Shown here in pieces: positions 49,596 to 61,827 of a stretch of DNA of 64,000 bases. Origin of the DNA: Wolbachia endosymbiont of Meromenopon meropis (lineage in GTDB: Bacteria; Pseudomonadota; Alphaproteobacteria; Rickettsiales; Anaplasmataceae); NCBI GenBank assembly GCA_029784595.1, contig JAJETZ010000001.1, positions 251,645-315,644 on the forward strand. The letters are read 5' to 3'. Each line of letters starts with the position of its first letter. The stretch's first letter is position 1. Under the pieces are notes generated by a model, which searched no databases, was not told the DNA's origin, and saw only the letters and a list, made by a program, of their open reading frames with translations. Position numbers and translations under genes: made by a program.

Positions 49596-51006
49596 AGTTT
49601 TAATTTACATTTTAAAACTGAAGTGCTTACTCTGCATCATTTTTTCAGCCACATGATAAATTTTTCACAACCAATTGCTATTTATAATCTTTATTATATC
49701 TAGTAATTTGAAAGTGTTATGATAAAAACATATTAAAAAAAAAGATCTAGGAGGCAGGGGAGTTAAAAAAATCATCTAATCTTAACTAAGAGAACAAGAC
49801 AAAGAAATAAAATTTTTATCAAATGGCCTTATACAAATTTACCTTTTGTTAATTATTACAATTTAAAGTGAATAACATCGAAATAATAAATAGTTTAATC
49901 ACAATATGACTGATAGTATTTTGTCCGATATTTGAAATATGTAAAAATATCTTGAAAATTGTGATTCATCAAATATTTACAAAAAGTTAAAGATTTTTAT
50001 GTATTATTTTACTTTTTACTGATCTTCTATGTATATCTTTACGGATACAGAATAATTCTGCTTATCTCAAAAAGAATTTGATCTCTATATTACATTTATC
50101 AACATAACTTTCTAAGATTACGAAAAATATACATTAAATGCGTTCATTATATTGATGAATAAAATTGTTTATATTATAAATATTATAACTAATCTCTAGA
50201 AACAACTAACAAACATCAAAAATAGAATGTTTTCATTCTTATGAAAATAAGGAAACTAAACTAGAATTAGTATACTTTATAGTACAATGATGCTCTCAAT
50301 TATTCATTAAATCTAATAATTGAGCATATTAGTAATAATATTACTAATTATCTTATATCTTAATTTAACTATATTAAAAATATATTCAAAATTATTATAA
50401 TTAAGAATTAACATGGACTAAACCTTATAAAGAGCTTGCTAAACGTCGTTTTGATATTGAATTATCAAATAAACAGCGTCAAAAACACATAAGAAAGCTT
50501 CAATTTTATTTTCAATAAATATGACACGTTTGTTTTTAAATGAAAGATCATATCTTGCACTATTGCAGTGCAAACATTTCAAAATAAAGTTGAAAACAAT
50601 AAAATTTTATTTATATGTCTTTTTAAAAGATGACACCTATTATTCTAGTATATAGAAATTTCATATTTTTAATATTTTAAATTCAGATTTTTTATAAAAT
50701 AAAAATTAAAATTAAAAAATCTAACAAATATAAAAATTGCTTTGATTATTACTGTTGTGCTGGGTTTAGTTAAATTTAAATTAATTACTTTAAAAACAAG
50801 TATCATCGATAAGTATCCTCAAATAATATTGAAAAACAAAAATATTATATTAATCCAATTATTTGAAATTAATTAATAATTTGAATTGTGCTCTTAAAAT
50901 GTCTAAAATATCTATTAAATTCAATTAAATACATATGAGTAAAGTAACATTGGCAATGTTGAATTTTGATTTACATGGCAATAAATATTTTTTTTAAAAA
51001 TGAAAC
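49596..51006. other. 1.4-kb AT-rich intergenic region
   Basis: An AT-only hairpin AGTTTTAA (49596-49603) / TTAAAACT (49612-49619) begins right at the metK stop. A purine-rich island with an SD-like AGGAGG (49749-49754) has no start codon after it. A start-less frame near 50405-50518 is listed separately. Nothing else was recognised before coxC. Confidence 0.4.
50405..50518 (+). pseudogene. Possible 3' remnant of a lost gene
   Basis: A 37-codon frame with no ATG, GTG or TTG ends in TAA at 50516-50518. It is preceded by an in-frame TAA at 50402-50404. The amino acids are strongly protein-like (WTKPYKELAKRRFDIEL followed by a basic Gln/Arg/Lys helix), with CGT and CTT codons rare elsewhere in the gaps. 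I do not recognise the family. A chance frame cannot be excluded. Confidence 0.25.
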
Positions 51007-51840
51007 ATGAAAAGTGATAAAAAACAACATGATTTTCATTTAATGGATTCGAGTCCTTGGCCGATTATTATATCGGCTGCGATTCTTATTTTTGCTCTTG
51101 GATTAGTTGGTACACTTCGTGAACAAGTTTTTGGAATACCTTATTTAGTTTTGGGAATTTTTGTAATAACATTAGTATTGTTCTATTGGTGGAGAGATGT
51201 AATAAGAGAGGCTATTTATGATAAATACCATGTCAATATGGCAAAAAATGGACTTAAAATTGCAATGTTTTTATTTCTCCTTTCAGAAGCTTTATTCTTT
51301 ATAGCATTTTTTTGTTCGTTCTTTAAGGCCTGGCTTTATCCAGTTTTTGCATTTGAAGAATTTTTTCCTACGAAAAAAATTGGATGGCCTCCTGAAGGAA
51401 TTTTACCACCTGATGCATGGTCATTACCGTTTATGAATACGTTGATATTATTATTTTCTGGTACCACTATTAATTGGGCACATCACTCTTTATTAGAAAA
51501 TAATAAAGAGAATATGATTAAACTGCTATCAGTTACTATATTGCTTGGGATACTATTTATAATAATTCAAGCTATTGAATATAGCAATTTGGACTTCTCG
51601 CTACAAGAAACAGGTGGTAAATTAATCTATGTATCTAATTTTTATATGATTACAGGATTTCACTGTATACACGTTATAATAGGAATAGTATTTTTATCAA
51701 TATGTTTATTCAGAGCTAGAAAAGATCAATTTACACCTCAAAATCATTTATGCTTTGAATTTGCCTCTTGGTATTGGCATTTTGTAGATATGATCTGGAT
51801 ATTTTTATTTGTATTTGTTTACTGGTTGAGTGTTTTTTAA
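51007..51840 (+). CDS. coxC: Cytochrome c oxidase subunit III
   Basis: Core integral subunit of the aa3-type terminal oxidase. The 277-residue protein has seven hydrophobic segments. Family landmarks are HLMDSSPWPIIIS at the N terminus, FLLSEALFFIAFFCSFF, WPPEGILPPDAWSLPFMNTLILLFSG, TGFHCIHVIIG, and FASWYWHFVDMIWIFLFVFVYW at the end. It stands alone, as cox genes often do in Rickettsiales; subunits I and II are not in the window. A hairpin with a T-run lies 120 bases downstream. Confidence 0.96.
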   Translation: MKSDKKQHDFHLMDSSPWPIIISAAILIFALGLVGTLREQVFGIPYLVLGIFVITLVLFYWWRDVIREAIYDKYHVNMAKNGLKIAMFLFLLSEALFFIAFFCSFFKAWLYPVFAFEEFFPTKKIGWPPEGILPPDAWSLPFMNTLILLFSGTTINWAHHSLLENNKENMIKLLSVTILLGILFIIIQAIEYSNLDFSLQETGGKLIYVSNFYMITGFHCIHVIIGIVFLSICLFRARKDQFTPQNHLCFEFASWYWHFVDMIWIFLFVFVYWLSVF

Positions 51841-52441
51841 ATGATGAGATTAATCAATCTTAATTCTGAAATAAATAATAAAACAAAGTGAACTATTATC
51901 GATTTGACAAAAATAAAATTTTTAGCTTTTTAGAAAATTCGCGCTATACTAATAACTAGTATGTTTAGCATGTATAAAACTCTAAACATGATTTTTTAAC
52001 AATCAGAAAAAGAGTTTTTCTTTATATTCTCAGAAAAAAGAGTCCATATAACTAGAAGAAGAGGTTTTTATTAGCGCGGTAATTCTCCAAATATTCTCTA
52101 ATTTTAAGATATAAAAAGAAAAATCTTGATTTTTGTCGCTGAAGAATTGAAAAATCAATCGTAAATTAATACGATACAAAACATGTAAAGAAAAGCACTT
52201 ATTAAAAATAAACATGCTAATAAACATTAAGTTACATTTATAGTGAAGCAAATGGTTAGTAAATTTAAGATACAAGATATCACAATTCCTGATATATCAT
52301 TCCTGCTATAGCAAATAGTCATGTATGTACGAAAAAGCTTTCACTTTGCGAAATGGTTTTATCCAGTGAACTACTAAAATTAGTATATAAGCTATATCAC
52401 AGATATAAATTTTAAGAAAATTCATACTTAGTATTTAGAAA
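51841..52441. other. 0.6-kb convergent intergenic region
   Basis: This gap lies between the 3' ends of coxC and ligA. It holds the coxC terminator candidate and an 81-codon minus-strand frame (52030-52275) rich in Phe and Leu, without a ribosome site, which I consider spurious. Confidence 0.4.
51961..51998 (+). terminator. Likely intrinsic terminator of coxC
   Basis: ATGTTTAG (51961-51968) and CTAAACAT (51982-51989) form an 8-bp stem with a 13-base loop, followed by GATTTTTTAA. It lies 120 bases after the coxC stop. The stem is AT-rich, so efficiency may be modest. Confidence 0.5.
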
Positions 52442-54496
52442 CTATTCATTCTTACTTATTATTTTACACCACTGATCTTCATTTAAAATTTCTATACCCA
52501 GTTCAGTTGCTTTTTTATATTTAGATCCTGGATCTTTTCCAACAATTAAATAGTTAGTTTTAGCAGAAAGATTTGAGCTAATTTTTGCTCCTAAAGCTTG
52601 TATTCTCACTTTTGCCTCTCTTCTACTTATAGTCAACAACTTACCGGTAAATACTACAACTTTATTAGCTAATTCAGAATTATTAGAGCTAGATCTAGCG
52701 GGTAGAATTTTAATATATGATGCAAGATCATTTAACATCTTGATGTTATTTTTCTCAAAAAAAAATGATGCTAAAGATCTAGCAATCTTATTTCCTATGC
52801 CATCTATGCATATTAGCTCCTTATTAAAGGCATCATTTACAGCCTTCTTTTTTGCAACTTCGTCTATGTCTATCTCAGCATCTCTTGACAATAGCTTGAC
52901 CATTGAATTATACCAATGATCGTAAGATACGTAATAATTTGCAAGCAATGCCGCTGAAACTTTGCCAATATACCTAATGCCTAATGAAAATATAAACCTA
53001 TCTAAAGTTATTATCTTTCTTGTTTGTATTGAATTTAATAAATTAACTATTGATTTTTTACCCCAACCAGGTTGGTTTTCAAGATCAAATTCATTTATTT
53101 TTTTTTCTAAAATAAAAATATCAGAAATTTGCTTTAGTAAACCAAGATTGTAAAAAAATTTTATCTGTTTTTCGCCAAAACCAATAATGTCAAATGCATC
53201 TCTTGATACAAAATGTTTAAATTTTGCCATTATCTGAGCCTTGCAAGTTAATTCTTCAGGGCATCTTATCGCTACTCTCTCAACACTTACTTTACTACCA
53301 CATTCGGGACATACTTCAGGAAATACAAATTTAGATACATCTTTATTATGATAGGAATCTTTATCTACTCCAACAACCTGAGGAATCACATCTCCTGCTC
53401 TTTTAATTGTTACAATCCCTCCTTCCATTATATTTTTACGTTTTATCTCATCTTTATTATGCAGGCTCGCTCTAGTAATCAATACTCCACCAATATTTAC
53501 TGGCACTAAATCTGCAACAGGAGTTAGGATTCCTGTTCTACCTACTTGTACAAATATTTTTTTTAGTTTTGTTTTTGCATAAATTGCAGAAAATTTATAT
53601 GCAAGCGCTGAACGCGGTGCTTTATGAGTATTTCCTAAACGATTCTGCAATACAAAATCATTGACTTTATATACTACTCCATCAATATCGTAATCTAAAT
53701 TATAGCGACAGTTATAAATCTCTTCATAAAATTTCAGCATTTCATCCAAATTCTTCGCTAAGAAACGATGTTTATTTACACAAAAACCAAGCTCTTCAAG
53801 CATCTTTAATGCTTCAGTTTGTTTTTTTTTCGTTTCATCAATCAAAGAATAAGCAAAATATCTCAGTGGTCTACTTGCTGTAACATTTACATTTAACTGT
53901 TTCAAAGAACCAGCAGCTGCATTTCTAGGATTGGCAAATTCATTATTTTTATTTAATCTTAAAAAATCACTTTTGCTAATATATATTTCTCCTCTTACTT
54001 CTAACTTTCCTCGTACATTTTGTAAAAATTTAGGAAAACCTTTTATTGTTGCTACATTATGTGTAACATTCTCCCCTACAAGACCATTACCTCGAGTTGC
54101 AGCTCTAACAAATTTTCCATTTTCATAAATAGCAGAAAATGATAGCCCATCAATCTTTAGCTCACATAATATCTCTATTTCATCTTTAATTAAAAATTTT
54201 CTTATTTTAGATAAAAATTTCTCAACGTCATTTTTATGATAAGCATTTTCAAGAGAAAGCATTGGCTCTTGATGCTTCACTTTAAAAAATCTTTTATCAG
54301 GTGGAGCGCCGATATTATCTTGTGTTATATAGATTTCTGGGAATTGTTCTTTTATTTTAATCAACTTTTGCTTTAATTCATCATATTTAGCATCGGTGAT
54401 TTTTGGTTTATTCTTTTGATAATATAAAATATCATGATGATCTATTTGCATTTGTAATTTAACAATTCTTTGTTTGATTTTTTTTAAGTTAATCAT
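52442..54496 (-). CDS. ligA: NAD-dependent DNA ligase
   Basis: Seals nicks in replication and repair with NAD as cofactor. The 684-residue protein has the full order. The Ia domain comes first, then the adenylation domain with nucleophile Lys114 ([10 protein letters not shown]). The OB fold includes [13 protein letters not shown] four-Cys zinc finger follows (CPECGSK...[10 protein letters not shown]), then helix-hairpin-helix repeats ([12 protein letters not shown]). A C-terminal BRCT domain (about 605-684, [17 protein letters not shown]) closes the protein. It is single on the minus strand, divergent from surE across 246 bases. Confidence 0.97.
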   Translation of the reverse strand: MINLKKIKQRIVKLQMQIDHHDILYYQKNKPKITDAKYDELKQKLIKIKEQFPEIYITQDNIGAPPDKRFFKVKHQEPMLSLENAYHKNDVEKFLSKIRKFLIKDEIEILCELKIDGLSFSAIYENGKFVRAATRGNGLVGENVTHNVATIKGFPKFLQNVRGKLEVRGEIYISKSDFLRLNKNNEFANPRNAAAGSLKQLNVNVTASRPLRYFAYSLIDETKKKQTEALKMLEELGFCVNKHRFLAKNLDEMLKFYEEIYNCRYNLDYDIDGVVYKVNDFVLQNRLGNTHKAPRSALAYKFSAIYAKTKLKKIFVQVGRTGILTPVADLVPVNIGGVLITRASLHNKDEIKRKNIMEGGIVTIKRAGDVIPQVVGVDKDSYHNKDVSKFVFPEVCPECGSKVSVERVAIRCPEELTCKAQIMAKFKHFVSRDAFDIIGFGEKQIKFFYNLGLLKQISDIFILEKKINEFDLENQPGWGKKSIVNLLNSIQTRKIITLDRFIFSLGIRYIGKVSAALLANYYVSYDHWYNSMVKLLSRDAEIDIDEVAKKKAVNDAFNKELICIDGIGNKIARSLASFFFEKNNIKMLNDLASYIKILPARSSSNNSELANKVVVFTGKLLTISRREAKVRIQALGAKISSNLSAKTNYLIVGKDPGSKYKKATELGIEILNEDQWCKIISKNE

Positions 54497-54742
54497 ATTA
54501 TAGAAATATCCAATATAGTACTGACTGATACATAAATATGAGATTATACTAATTTTCTTGTTAAGTCGTCATCTTTTTACGAATTTAAAACTTACTTAAA
54601 TTAAGGTAAAGTACTTGTATTATAATTGCAGTAAATAAACCACATATGATTATTAAAAACTAAGTATAGAGCAGTATATTATTTATTTGCAACCATTCAC
54701 TAGAATTACTTATTATAATTCGTAGTATACGAAAATTTTTAT

Positions 54743-55486
54743 ATGTTAATATTAATAACAAATGATGATGGTTTTAAAAGTGAAGGAATAAAATTACTTA
54801 AAAAAATTGCTCAAAATTTCGCATCGGAAATATGGATAGTAGCGCCAGATATAGACAGAAGTGGAGCATCAAGATCTCTTGACTATTCAATAAACCACTC
54901 TATTAAAATAAACCAACACGATGAAAGAGAGTTTAGTGTTTCTGGTACTCCTACGGACTGCATTATTATTGCTCTAAATAAAATCATGAATAAGAAACCA
55001 GATTTAATATTATCTGGAGTAAATATTGGATCAAACGTTGGAGAAGATGTTTGCTATTCTGGAACAATTGGCGCTGTTATGGAAGGTGCTGCAAGATCTA
55101 TATCTTCCATTGCACTGAGCCAGGTATATCATAACGGAATAAACTGGCGCAATACAAAAATTTTTGCACCTAAAATTATTACCAAATTAATTGAAATAGG
55201 CTGGCCCAAAAATATAGCGATGAGTGTAAATCTTCCTGCAGTAAAAAAAGTAAAAGGAATAGAATTTGTTGAACAAGGCAAATATAAAATTGGTGGAAAT
55301 TTAATCTTTACTGAAAATTCGGATGGGTCTTTGAGTTTAAACTGGTTTCGAGAATATTCAGGTAGCGGCAGCGTAGGTAAGATTAAAGAAGGATTCATCA
55401 CTATTACGCCAATAAAATTGGATTTTACAGATTATGACACGTTAAATGCTATGAAAAATTCTCATGCAGATAAATTTTTTCTATAA
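54743..55486 (+). CDS. surE: 5'-nucleotidase SurE
   Basis: Metal-dependent nucleoside monophosphate and exopolyphosphate phosphatase. The metal-binding Asp-Asp is in LITNDDGFKSEGI at the N terminus. The further motifs APDIDRSGASRS, VSGTPTDC and LSGVNIGSNVGEDVCYSGTIGAVMEGA are typical. At 247 residues it is full length. It stands alone and converges on lon. Confidence 0.96.
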   Translation: MLILITNDDGFKSEGIKLLKKIAQNFASEIWIVAPDIDRSGASRSLDYSINHSIKINQHDEREFSVSGTPTDCIIIALNKIMNKKPDLILSGVNIGSNVGEDVCYSGTIGAVMEGAARSISSIALSQVYHNGINWRNTKIFAPKIITKLIEIGWPKNIAMSVNLPAVKKVKGIEFVEQGKYKIGGNLIFTENSDGSLSLNWFREYSGSGSVGKIKEGFITITPIKLDFTDYDTLNAMKNSHADKFFL

Positions 55487-55933
55487 TTAATTAAAATATT
55501 TACTAATTTTCGTTGATTACGACTATACTGATATTAGTGGTATTGGCTATTCTTTATAGTATTTTAATACAAATTAAAGATTGCATTTTTATACCAACAA
55601 AAATCTTTGTATTTATTCAAAAATAAAATTAATACTAAAGTGTTTGATATAAAATTGGAGGTTTGGATCCTTTTAATTTATTGCCTTAAGGTTTTAGTAG
55701 AAAATTTTCAATCTTAAAAGATTTTATACGTAATACATACACGTAAAGTGATACCTTATAAAAATATAAATAAAGTATAAAATGAACATGAAAATTAAAT
55801 ACAAAAATACCAATATAGTATTGTCATTTAGTCTTGAAAACCTAAGATAAATAACAGCTTTAATATTAATAAATTATACATTTAAAATGTGTATTAAGCA
55901 AAAATCCTCATTTTTAAATAATAAAGTGTAAAA
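55487..55933. other. 0.45-kb convergent intergenic region
   Basis: This gap lies between the 3' ends of surE and lon. No terminator with a clear T-run was found for either gene. An SD-like GGAGG at 55657-55661 has no start codon at a usable distance. Confidence 0.4.
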
Positions 55934-58393
55934 CTAATGTTTAAGTGTTTTTAAATCAAGAAAACCATCTTCTTTATTTTGTATAGAAGAAGAAGTAATA
56001 TTTCCATTATCACCTTCAATTGGAATTGTAGGTTGTATCAAAGCAATTTTGATAACATCATCAATATCCTTAACAAAAATCATATTGACTCTTTTTTTGA
56101 TACTTTCTGGTATTTCTTGAACATCTTTCTCATTCTCCTTAGGTATAATCACAGTTTTAATTGATCCTCTAAGTGCTGCAAGTAGCTTTTCTCTCAATCC
56201 TCCAATAGCTAAAACTCTACCACGTAATGTCACTTCACCTGTCATAGCAACACTCTTGTTAACAGGTATGTTTGTCATAAGAGAAACAATAGATGTGCAT
56301 ATTGCGCTGCCAGCAGAAGGTCCATCCTTTGGTACGGCGCCTTCAGGTAAATGCAAATGTATATCATTATTTTGAAATTTTTTAGGTTTTATACCAAAAA
56401 ATAGACAATTTGACCTAATATAACTATACGCAGCTTTTATAGATTCTTGCATAACCTCTCCAAGTTTTCCCGTATATTTTATCTCTCCCTTACCTGGAAT
56501 TAAAACTGATTCTATCATTAGTATATCACCGCCTGTTTCAGTATAGGCTAATCCAGTTACTACTCCTACTAAACTCTCATCTTCTGGAATGCCAAAGGTA
56601 TATTTACGCACTCCTAAATATTTTTGTAAATCACTGACTTCAACACATATTTTTTTACTTTTGCCCTCTAATATTTCTTTCACTGCTTTTCTCATAAGTT
56701 TTGCAAGCTCTCTTTCCATGCTACGAACACCACTTTCACGCGTATATAAACGTATTAACTCGCATAACGCATCGTCAGTTATACTCCATTCTTTCTGGCG
56801 TAACCCATGCTCTTTTTTTAATTTGCGAATTAGATGATATTTAGCAATATTAATTTTCTCATCTTCGGTATAACCAGACAGTTGTAGAATTTCCATTCTA
56901 TCATGTAAGGGATGTGGTAAATTTAAACTGTTTGCTGTAGCAACGAACATCACGCTTGAAAGATCAAACTCAACTTCTAAATAATGGTCCGTAAAATGCT
57001 TATTGTGTTCAGTATCTAAAACTTCAAGTAATGCAGATGCAGGATCACCACGAGAATCAGAACCCATCTTATCTATTTCATCAAGTAAAAAAAGTGGGTT
57101 ACTTGAATTAGCCTTTTTCATCTGTTGAATAACTTTGCCAGGCATTGAGCCAATATAAGTTTTTCTATGGCCACGTATCTCAGACTCATCACGTACACCA
57201 CCAAGAGCTATACGAATAAAATCCCTTCCTACTGCTTTTGCCATAGATCTAGCCAAAGAAGTTTTACCAACGCCTGGTGGCCCTAATAAGCAAAGCACTG
57301 GACCCTTGATTTCTTTTACCCTCTTTAATACTGCTAAAAATTCTATTATTCTATCCTTTACCTTCTCTATGCCATAATGATTTTCATCTAAAATTTTTTT
57401 AGCTGTATTTAAATTAATTTTTGCATCCTTGTATTTTCCCCAAGGTAAATCAAGCAACCAATACAAATAATTAGATATAACTGTAGCTTCAGGAGAAATA
57501 GGATTCATTTTCTTATATCTCTTTAACTCAGTTAAAGCTTTTTCCTTTGCTTCTTGAGAAAGCTTTGTTTCTTCTATCCTCCTTTCGAACTCATTTATTA
57601 TGTTTCCTTCTTCTCCATTTTCAAACTCACCCAACTCTTTCTGTATAGCTTTTAATTGCTCATTGAGATAATATGCTTTTTGAGTACTCTCAACTTGAGA
57701 TTTAATTGTTTTATATAAACGATTTTGTGCATTTAAAATGCTGATTTCTCTCTCAATAAGAGTAAAGGTTTTTTTTAAACGTTCTCCTTGACCATAAGTC
57801 TCAAGTATATTTTGTTTATCAGACGCTTTTATATTTAGGCATGAAGCTATCGTATCCACGAGAAGATCAATTTCTTTAATCTGTTCAACTGGATTAAGAA
57901 TAACATCAGGTTGATTTTTCTTATTCAATTTACACCAATTATCAAATGCGCCTATTACAGAACGCCTTAAAGCTTCTAGATCAATATTATTCTCATCTTC
58001 TTCATATTCATCATGATAATGATCCAATTCTATTCTTGCCCGCAATAAAGTATGCGTATCAACATATTCAATGGCTCTTCCTCTCGTAACTCCTTGAATT
58101 ACAACTTTTACTGCATTATCGGGCAATTTTATCAATGGCTGCACAATATTTGCCAACACTCCAACTTCATAAAGATCTTGTGGTTCAGGATTATCAAGAG
58201 AGCCATCTTGCTGCGTTACAAGAAAAATTTTATTCTGATGACTAGTACTACTGATTGCATGCTCTAAAGCATTGATCGATCTCTCTCTTCCTATAAACAA
58301 AGGCACAACAACGCTTGGAAAAATTACTACATCCCTTAAGGGTAATACTGGCAATGTAATAAAGCTAGAGTCCATAGCATACTCAGTATTCAT
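55934..58393 (-). CDS. lon: ATP-dependent protease Lon
   Basis: Hexameric AAA+ protease that degrades damaged and short-lived regulatory proteins. The 819 residues have three domains. The LON N-terminal domain begins LPVLPLRDVVIFPSVVVPLFIGRE. The ATPase shows GPPGVGKTSLARSMAKA and LFLLDEIDKMG. The protease carries Ser in PKDGPSAGSA and Lys in REKLLAALRGSIK, the catalytic dyad. It follows clpX by 22 bases as the last gene of the tig-clpP-clpX-lon cluster. No Shine-Dalgarno sequence is seen before the ATG. Confidence 0.97.
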   Translation of the reverse strand: MNTEYAMDSSFITLPVLPLRDVVIFPSVVVPLFIGRERSINALEHAISSTSHQNKIFLVTQQDGSLDNPEPQDLYEVGVLANIVQPLIKLPDNAVKVVIQGVTRGRAIEYVDTHTLLRARIELDHYHDEYEEDENNIDLEALRRSVIGAFDNWCKLNKKNQPDVILNPVEQIKEIDLLVDTIASCLNIKASDKQNILETYGQGERLKKTFTLIEREISILNAQNRLYKTIKSQVESTQKAYYLNEQLKAIQKELGEFENGEEGNIINEFERRIEETKLSQEAKEKALTELKRYKKMNPISPEATVISNYLYWLLDLPWGKYKDAKINLNTAKKILDENHYGIEKVKDRIIEFLAVLKRVKEIKGPVLCLLGPPGVGKTSLARSMAKAVGRDFIRIALGGVRDESEIRGHRKTYIGSMPGKVIQQMKKANSSNPLFLLDEIDKMGSDSRGDPASALLEVLDTEHNKHFTDHYLEVEFDLSSVMFVATANSLNLPHPLHDRMEILQLSGYTEDEKINIAKYHLIRKLKKEHGLRQKEWSITDDALCELIRLYTRESGVRSMERELAKLMRKAVKEILEGKSKKICVEVSDLQKYLGVRKYTFGIPEDESLVGVVTGLAYTETGGDILMIESVLIPGKGEIKYTGKLGEVMQESIKAAYSYIRSNCLFFGIKPKKFQNNDIHLHLPEGAVPKDGPSAGSAICTSIVSLMTNIPVNKSVAMTGEVTLRGRVLAIGGLREKLLAALRGSIKTVIIPKENEKDVQEIPESIKKRVNMIFVKDIDDVIKIALIQPTIPIEGDNGNITSSSIQNKEDGFLDLKTLKH

Positions 58394-58415
58394 AATAACA
58401 TGCTTAAAATAATCA

Positions 58416-59690
58416 TCAGCCCCCTACTACAATGTCACCTTCACTGCCACGATTAATTACCACTCTGCCTGATTCGACCATTTTTTTAGTAACTACTATT
58501 GTGGTACCTTCAAAACCCCCATTTCCAACTTGATACATAACATCGAGCAAAAGTGACTCCAAAATAGTACGTAACATTCTAGCACCCGTTTTATAACTCA
58601 TAGCTTTTTCAGCAATAGCTGATACTGCGCTTTCTGAAAATTCAAGATTTACCTTACTAAACGCAAGTAATGCTTGATACTGCTTTATCAATGCGTTTCT
58701 TGGTTCTATCAATACATGTACTAAATCTTCGTGACCTAATTCATCTAAAACAGCAGTTATTGGCACACGCCCTACAAACTCAGGTATCAAACCAAATTTG
58801 ATTAAATCTTCTGGCTGAACATCACGTAGAGTATTTTTTTTTCTACGTTCCTTAGATTGATTAATATCTGCTCCAAAGCCAACTGATGTTCCTTTCTTTC
58901 TTGCTTCAATGATTTTATCTAAACCCTCAAAAGCTCCACCACAAATAAATAGTATATTATTAGTATCTACTTGTATAAACTCTTGTTGTGGATGCTTTCT
59001 TCCTCCTTGTGGGGGAACGTAAGCAACTGTACCTTCCATAATTTTGAGTAAAGCTTGCTGAACTCCTTCACCCGAAACATCACGCGTTATTGAAGTACTC
59101 TCAGATTTTCTTGTAATTTTATCTATTTCATCTATAAACACTATACCGCGTTGTGCTTTTGTAACATCATAATTTGCTGCTTGTAATAAACGCGACAACA
59201 CGCTTTCTACATCATCACCTACATAACCTGCTTCTGTCAATGTTGTTGCATCGGCCATTGCAAATGGTACATCTGATACTTTGGCAAGTGTCTTAGCTAA
59301 CAAAGTCTTACCAGAGCCAGTAGGACCAATTAGCATTACATTTGATTTTTCTATTTCAACATCTCCTATAGAATGAAATTGCGCCATAGACTGACAATGA
59401 TTATACATTGCAACAGATAAAATCTGTTGTGCACGTTCTTGCCCAACAACATGTTTACTAAGAAAATTCTTTATATCTTCAGGTTTTTTCAACAGTAACC
59501 TTATATCAGACATATAATCTGAATTCAATGTCCAATTTTTCTTTTGGTTGATCGCTGCATGAGACAATTCTACACACTCATTACAAATGAATACTTTTAA
59601 ACCATCGGAAGAACTAGTAATCAGCTTATCTACCTCATTCTGGGCCTTATTGCAAAAAGAACAGCAGTGCAAATCATCATTATTACCCAT
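58416..59690 (-). CDS. clpX: ATP-dependent Clp protease ATP-binding subunit ClpX
   Basis: AAA+ unfoldase that feeds substrates to ClpP. The N-terminal zinc domain has four Cys (Cys10, 13, 36, 39 from the start used here). The ATPase follows with [23 protein letters not shown] and sensor regions. I use the ATG at 59690 (424 residues), which gives the usual MGNN-type N terminus and lies 4 bases after the clpP stop. The frame is open for 12 more codons, but that start would overlap clpP by 32 bases. The ClpP-binding loop reads [12 protein letters not shown]. Confidence 0.95.
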   Translation of the reverse strand: MGNNDDLHCCSFCNKAQNEVDKLITSSSDGLKVFICNECVELSHAAINQKKNWTLNSDYMSDIRLLLKKPEDIKNFLSKHVVGQERAQQILSVAMYNHCQSMAQFHSIGDVEIEKSNVMLIGPTGSGKTLLAKTLAKVSDVPFAMADATTLTEAGYVGDDVESVLSRLLQAANYDVTKAQRGIVFIDEIDKITRKSESTSITRDVSGEGVQQALLKIMEGTVAYVPPQGGRKHPQQEFIQVDTNNILFICGGAFEGLDKIIEARKKGTSVGFGADINQSKERRKKNTLRDVQPEDLIKFGLIPEFVGRVPITAVLDELGHEDLVHVLIEPRNALIKQYQALLAFSKVNLEFSESAVSAIAEKAMSYKTGARMLRTILESLLLDVMYQVGNGGFEGTTIVVTKKMVESGRVVINRGSEGDIVVGG

Positions 59691-59694
59691 TAAT

Positions 59695-60318
59695 TTACAC
59701 CTTTTGTTCAACTTTAATACTCTCAATCTTAATATCCTTACGCTCGGCTATTACTTTATCAACCAAGCCAATTTTTTTTGCTTCTTCAGAATCCATAAAT
59801 TTATCTCTTTCCATCATTCTTTCAATTTGTTTTAAAGAATTTCCAGTATGTTTTCCATAAATTTGATTCAGCTTTTTCTTAATACGCAAAATCTCATTAG
59901 CATGTATTCCTATGTCAGTCGCCTGACCATGATAACCTCCAGAAGGTTGATGTATCATTATTCTAGCATGAGGCAAAGAGTAACGCTTCCCTTTTGTACC
60001 AGCAGCAAGCAAAAGAGAACCCATAGAAGCAGCCTGACCTATACACAAAGTCGAAACATCTGGTCCTATATACTGCATCGTATCATAAATCGATAAGCCA
60101 GAAGTTACAACGCCACCTGGAGAGTTAATATACATATAAATATCTTTATCAGGATTTTCTGATTCTAAAAACAGAAGCTGCGCAACTATTACACTGGCCA
60201 TAGCATCCTCAATTGAGCCAGTGACAAAAATTATCCTCTCCTTCACCAATCTCGAATATATATCATAAACGCGTTCACCACGACTTGTTTGTTCAATCAC
60301 AATTGGTATAAGAGTCAT
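59695..60318 (-). CDS. clpP: ATP-dependent Clp protease proteolytic subunit ClpP
   Basis: Serine peptidase that forms the tetradecameric chamber of ClpXP. The catalytic triad is visible: Ser98 ([14 protein letters not shown]), His123 (MIHQPSGG) and Asp172 (MERDKFM). The 207-residue length is usual. The ATG lies 12 bases after the tig stop, and those bases contain the Shine-Dalgarno GGGAGAAGG, so tig and clpP are tightly linked. Confidence 0.97.
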   Translation of the reverse strand: MTLIPIVIEQTSRGERVYDIYSRLVKERIIFVTGSIEDAMASVIVAQLLFLESENPDKDIYMYINSPGGVVTSGLSIYDTMQYIGPDVSTLCIGQAASMGSLLLAAGTKGKRYSLPHARIMIHQPSGGYHGQATDIGIHANEILRIKKKLNQIYGKHTGNSLKQIERMMERDKFMDSEEAKKIGLVDKVIAERKDIKIESIKVEQKV

Positions 60319-60330
60319 GCCTTCTCCCTA

Positions 60331-61674
60331 CTAAATATCATCAAACAATTCCTTCAATTTTTTTACAGAAACAATCTGTTTCTCCTTATTCACCTTTTCT
60401 ATTACATAATCGGTAACTTTATGCTCAAGAGCTTGGCCTCTAACTAATTCTTGAAATTGTCTGTTCGAACTAAAACGCTTCAACGCCTTATTAAGCGGCA
60501 AATCTCTGCTTACATATTGATTAAGAATAACATTCAAAATATCATCTTTGGTTAACGATATTTTGTGTTCTGTACTAAATTTCATAAATAGCATTGCAAG
60601 TTTCACTCGTTTTTCAGCTTCCTTAAAAGGATCAACTTCAGAAATTGACTCTTGTTCTACTCTCTGTTGTTCTTGTTTTACTATATCTGTGGGCAAATCA
60701 AAGCTATAACTAGCGTCTAAATAATCAAATAACTCCTTTTTTATTAAAAAACTCCCCATCTTCTTACATTGATTATTAATCATTTCTCTCGCATAATCCA
60801 CTAACAAAGAATAATTTTTAAAACCAATCTTCTTGGCTGCTTCGTCATCATTTTCAAAGTCTTTAACAATCTGAACATCATGAACTCGTACAAAAAAAGT
60901 AGCCTCTTGTCCAGCAAGAGAAATTATCTGATAGTTATCGGGAAATTTTAACTTAAGATTTTTTATCTCTCCTTTTTTTATGCCAATTAATTGATCTTCA
61001 AAACCATCGATAAATGTATGAGATCCTAAATTAACAGCAAAATTTTTGGCACTTCCTCCTTGAAAAAGCTTATTCCTAATTCGTCCTTCAAAATCGATCA
61101 CAATTCTATCCCCCTCTTTCGCTTGATAAGAATCATCATCAACGGAAACGAAATTAGGAAATTTTATTCTCATAGAATCAATAAACTCTTTTACATCTCG
61201 CTCTTCAATTTTTACCTCAATTTTCTTTAAATTAATTTTGTCAAGATCTATCATTGGTACTTCTGGCATCAACTCAAAAGACAACTTATATACAAAATCA
61301 CTCCTTTCATCTTTCTTATCTAAATCTGGTAACGATATAATATCAACCTTAGGACTAACACGAGACTTAACTTCAAATTTTTTCATCAAATCATCTGAAC
61401 AATAATCAATTGTATTATTCACTATATATCCCAAAACCTCATTTTTGTAATTTTTAACAACAAGATCGTAAGGCGTCTTTCCAGATCTAAATCCAGGCAT
61501 TTTTGCATTCTTCGCTATTTCTCGTAATTTAGAATTCATCTTTTGCTCTATATAACTCCCACGAACTGTGATTTCATATTCATGCTTTAGTTTATCTACA
61601 TTAAACTTTTTATAAGTATATATACCTGACGTATTCAATGAAACTGCACTTTCAGGCACGTTACTAGAGACCAT
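60331..61674 (-). CDS. tig: Trigger factor
   Basis: Ribosome-bound chaperone for nascent chains. The 447-residue protein has the N-terminal ribosome-binding domain with the signature [11 protein letters not shown] central FKBP-type isomerase domain (about 165-250, [33 protein letters not shown]) and a helical C-terminal chaperone domain follow. It is the first protein gene of tig-clpP-clpX-lon on the minus strand. About 150 bases upstream is tRNA-Leu on the same strand, which may share its transcript; the sequence TCTGATAA occurs twice in that interval. Confidence 0.96.
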   Translation of the reverse strand: MVSSNVPESAVSLNTSGIYTYKKFNVDKLKHEYEITVRGSYIEQKMNSKLREIAKNAKMPGFRSGKTPYDLVVKNYKNEVLGYIVNNTIDYCSDDLMKKFEVKSRVSPKVDIISLPDLDKKDERSDFVYKLSFELMPEVPMIDLDKINLKKIEVKIEERDVKEFIDSMRIKFPNFVSVDDDSYQAKEGDRIVIDFEGRIRNKLFQGGSAKNFAVNLGSHTFIDGFEDQLIGIKKGEIKNLKLKFPDNYQIISLAGQEATFFVRVHDVQIVKDFENDDEAAKKIGFKNYSLLVDYAREMINNQCKKMGSFLIKKELFDYLDASYSFDLPTDIVKQEQQRVEQESISEVDPFKEAEKRVKLAMLFMKFSTEHKISLTKDDILNVILNQYVSRDLPLNKALKRFSSNRQFQELVRGQALEHKVTDYVIEKVNKEKQIVSVKKLKELFDDI

Positions 61675-61827
61675 AAACTATTTATTACAATGTCTAATTT
61701 GCGTTCTTATCAGACCATTTTATCAGAATCTCAGTGAAATACAATCCTTAAGAATAAGTTTTTGTAGAAATATTAGAGTATGTTTAATAATTATAAACCT
61801 TTTCATAGTCCTAGTACTTAATTTAAG

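Noticed and set aside
52030..52275. 81-codon minus-strand frame between coxC and ligA
   Set aside because: Phe/Leu/Ser-rich low-complexity translation with no ribosome site, overlapping the region after the coxC terminator. It is the kind of frame expected by chance in AT-rich DNA.
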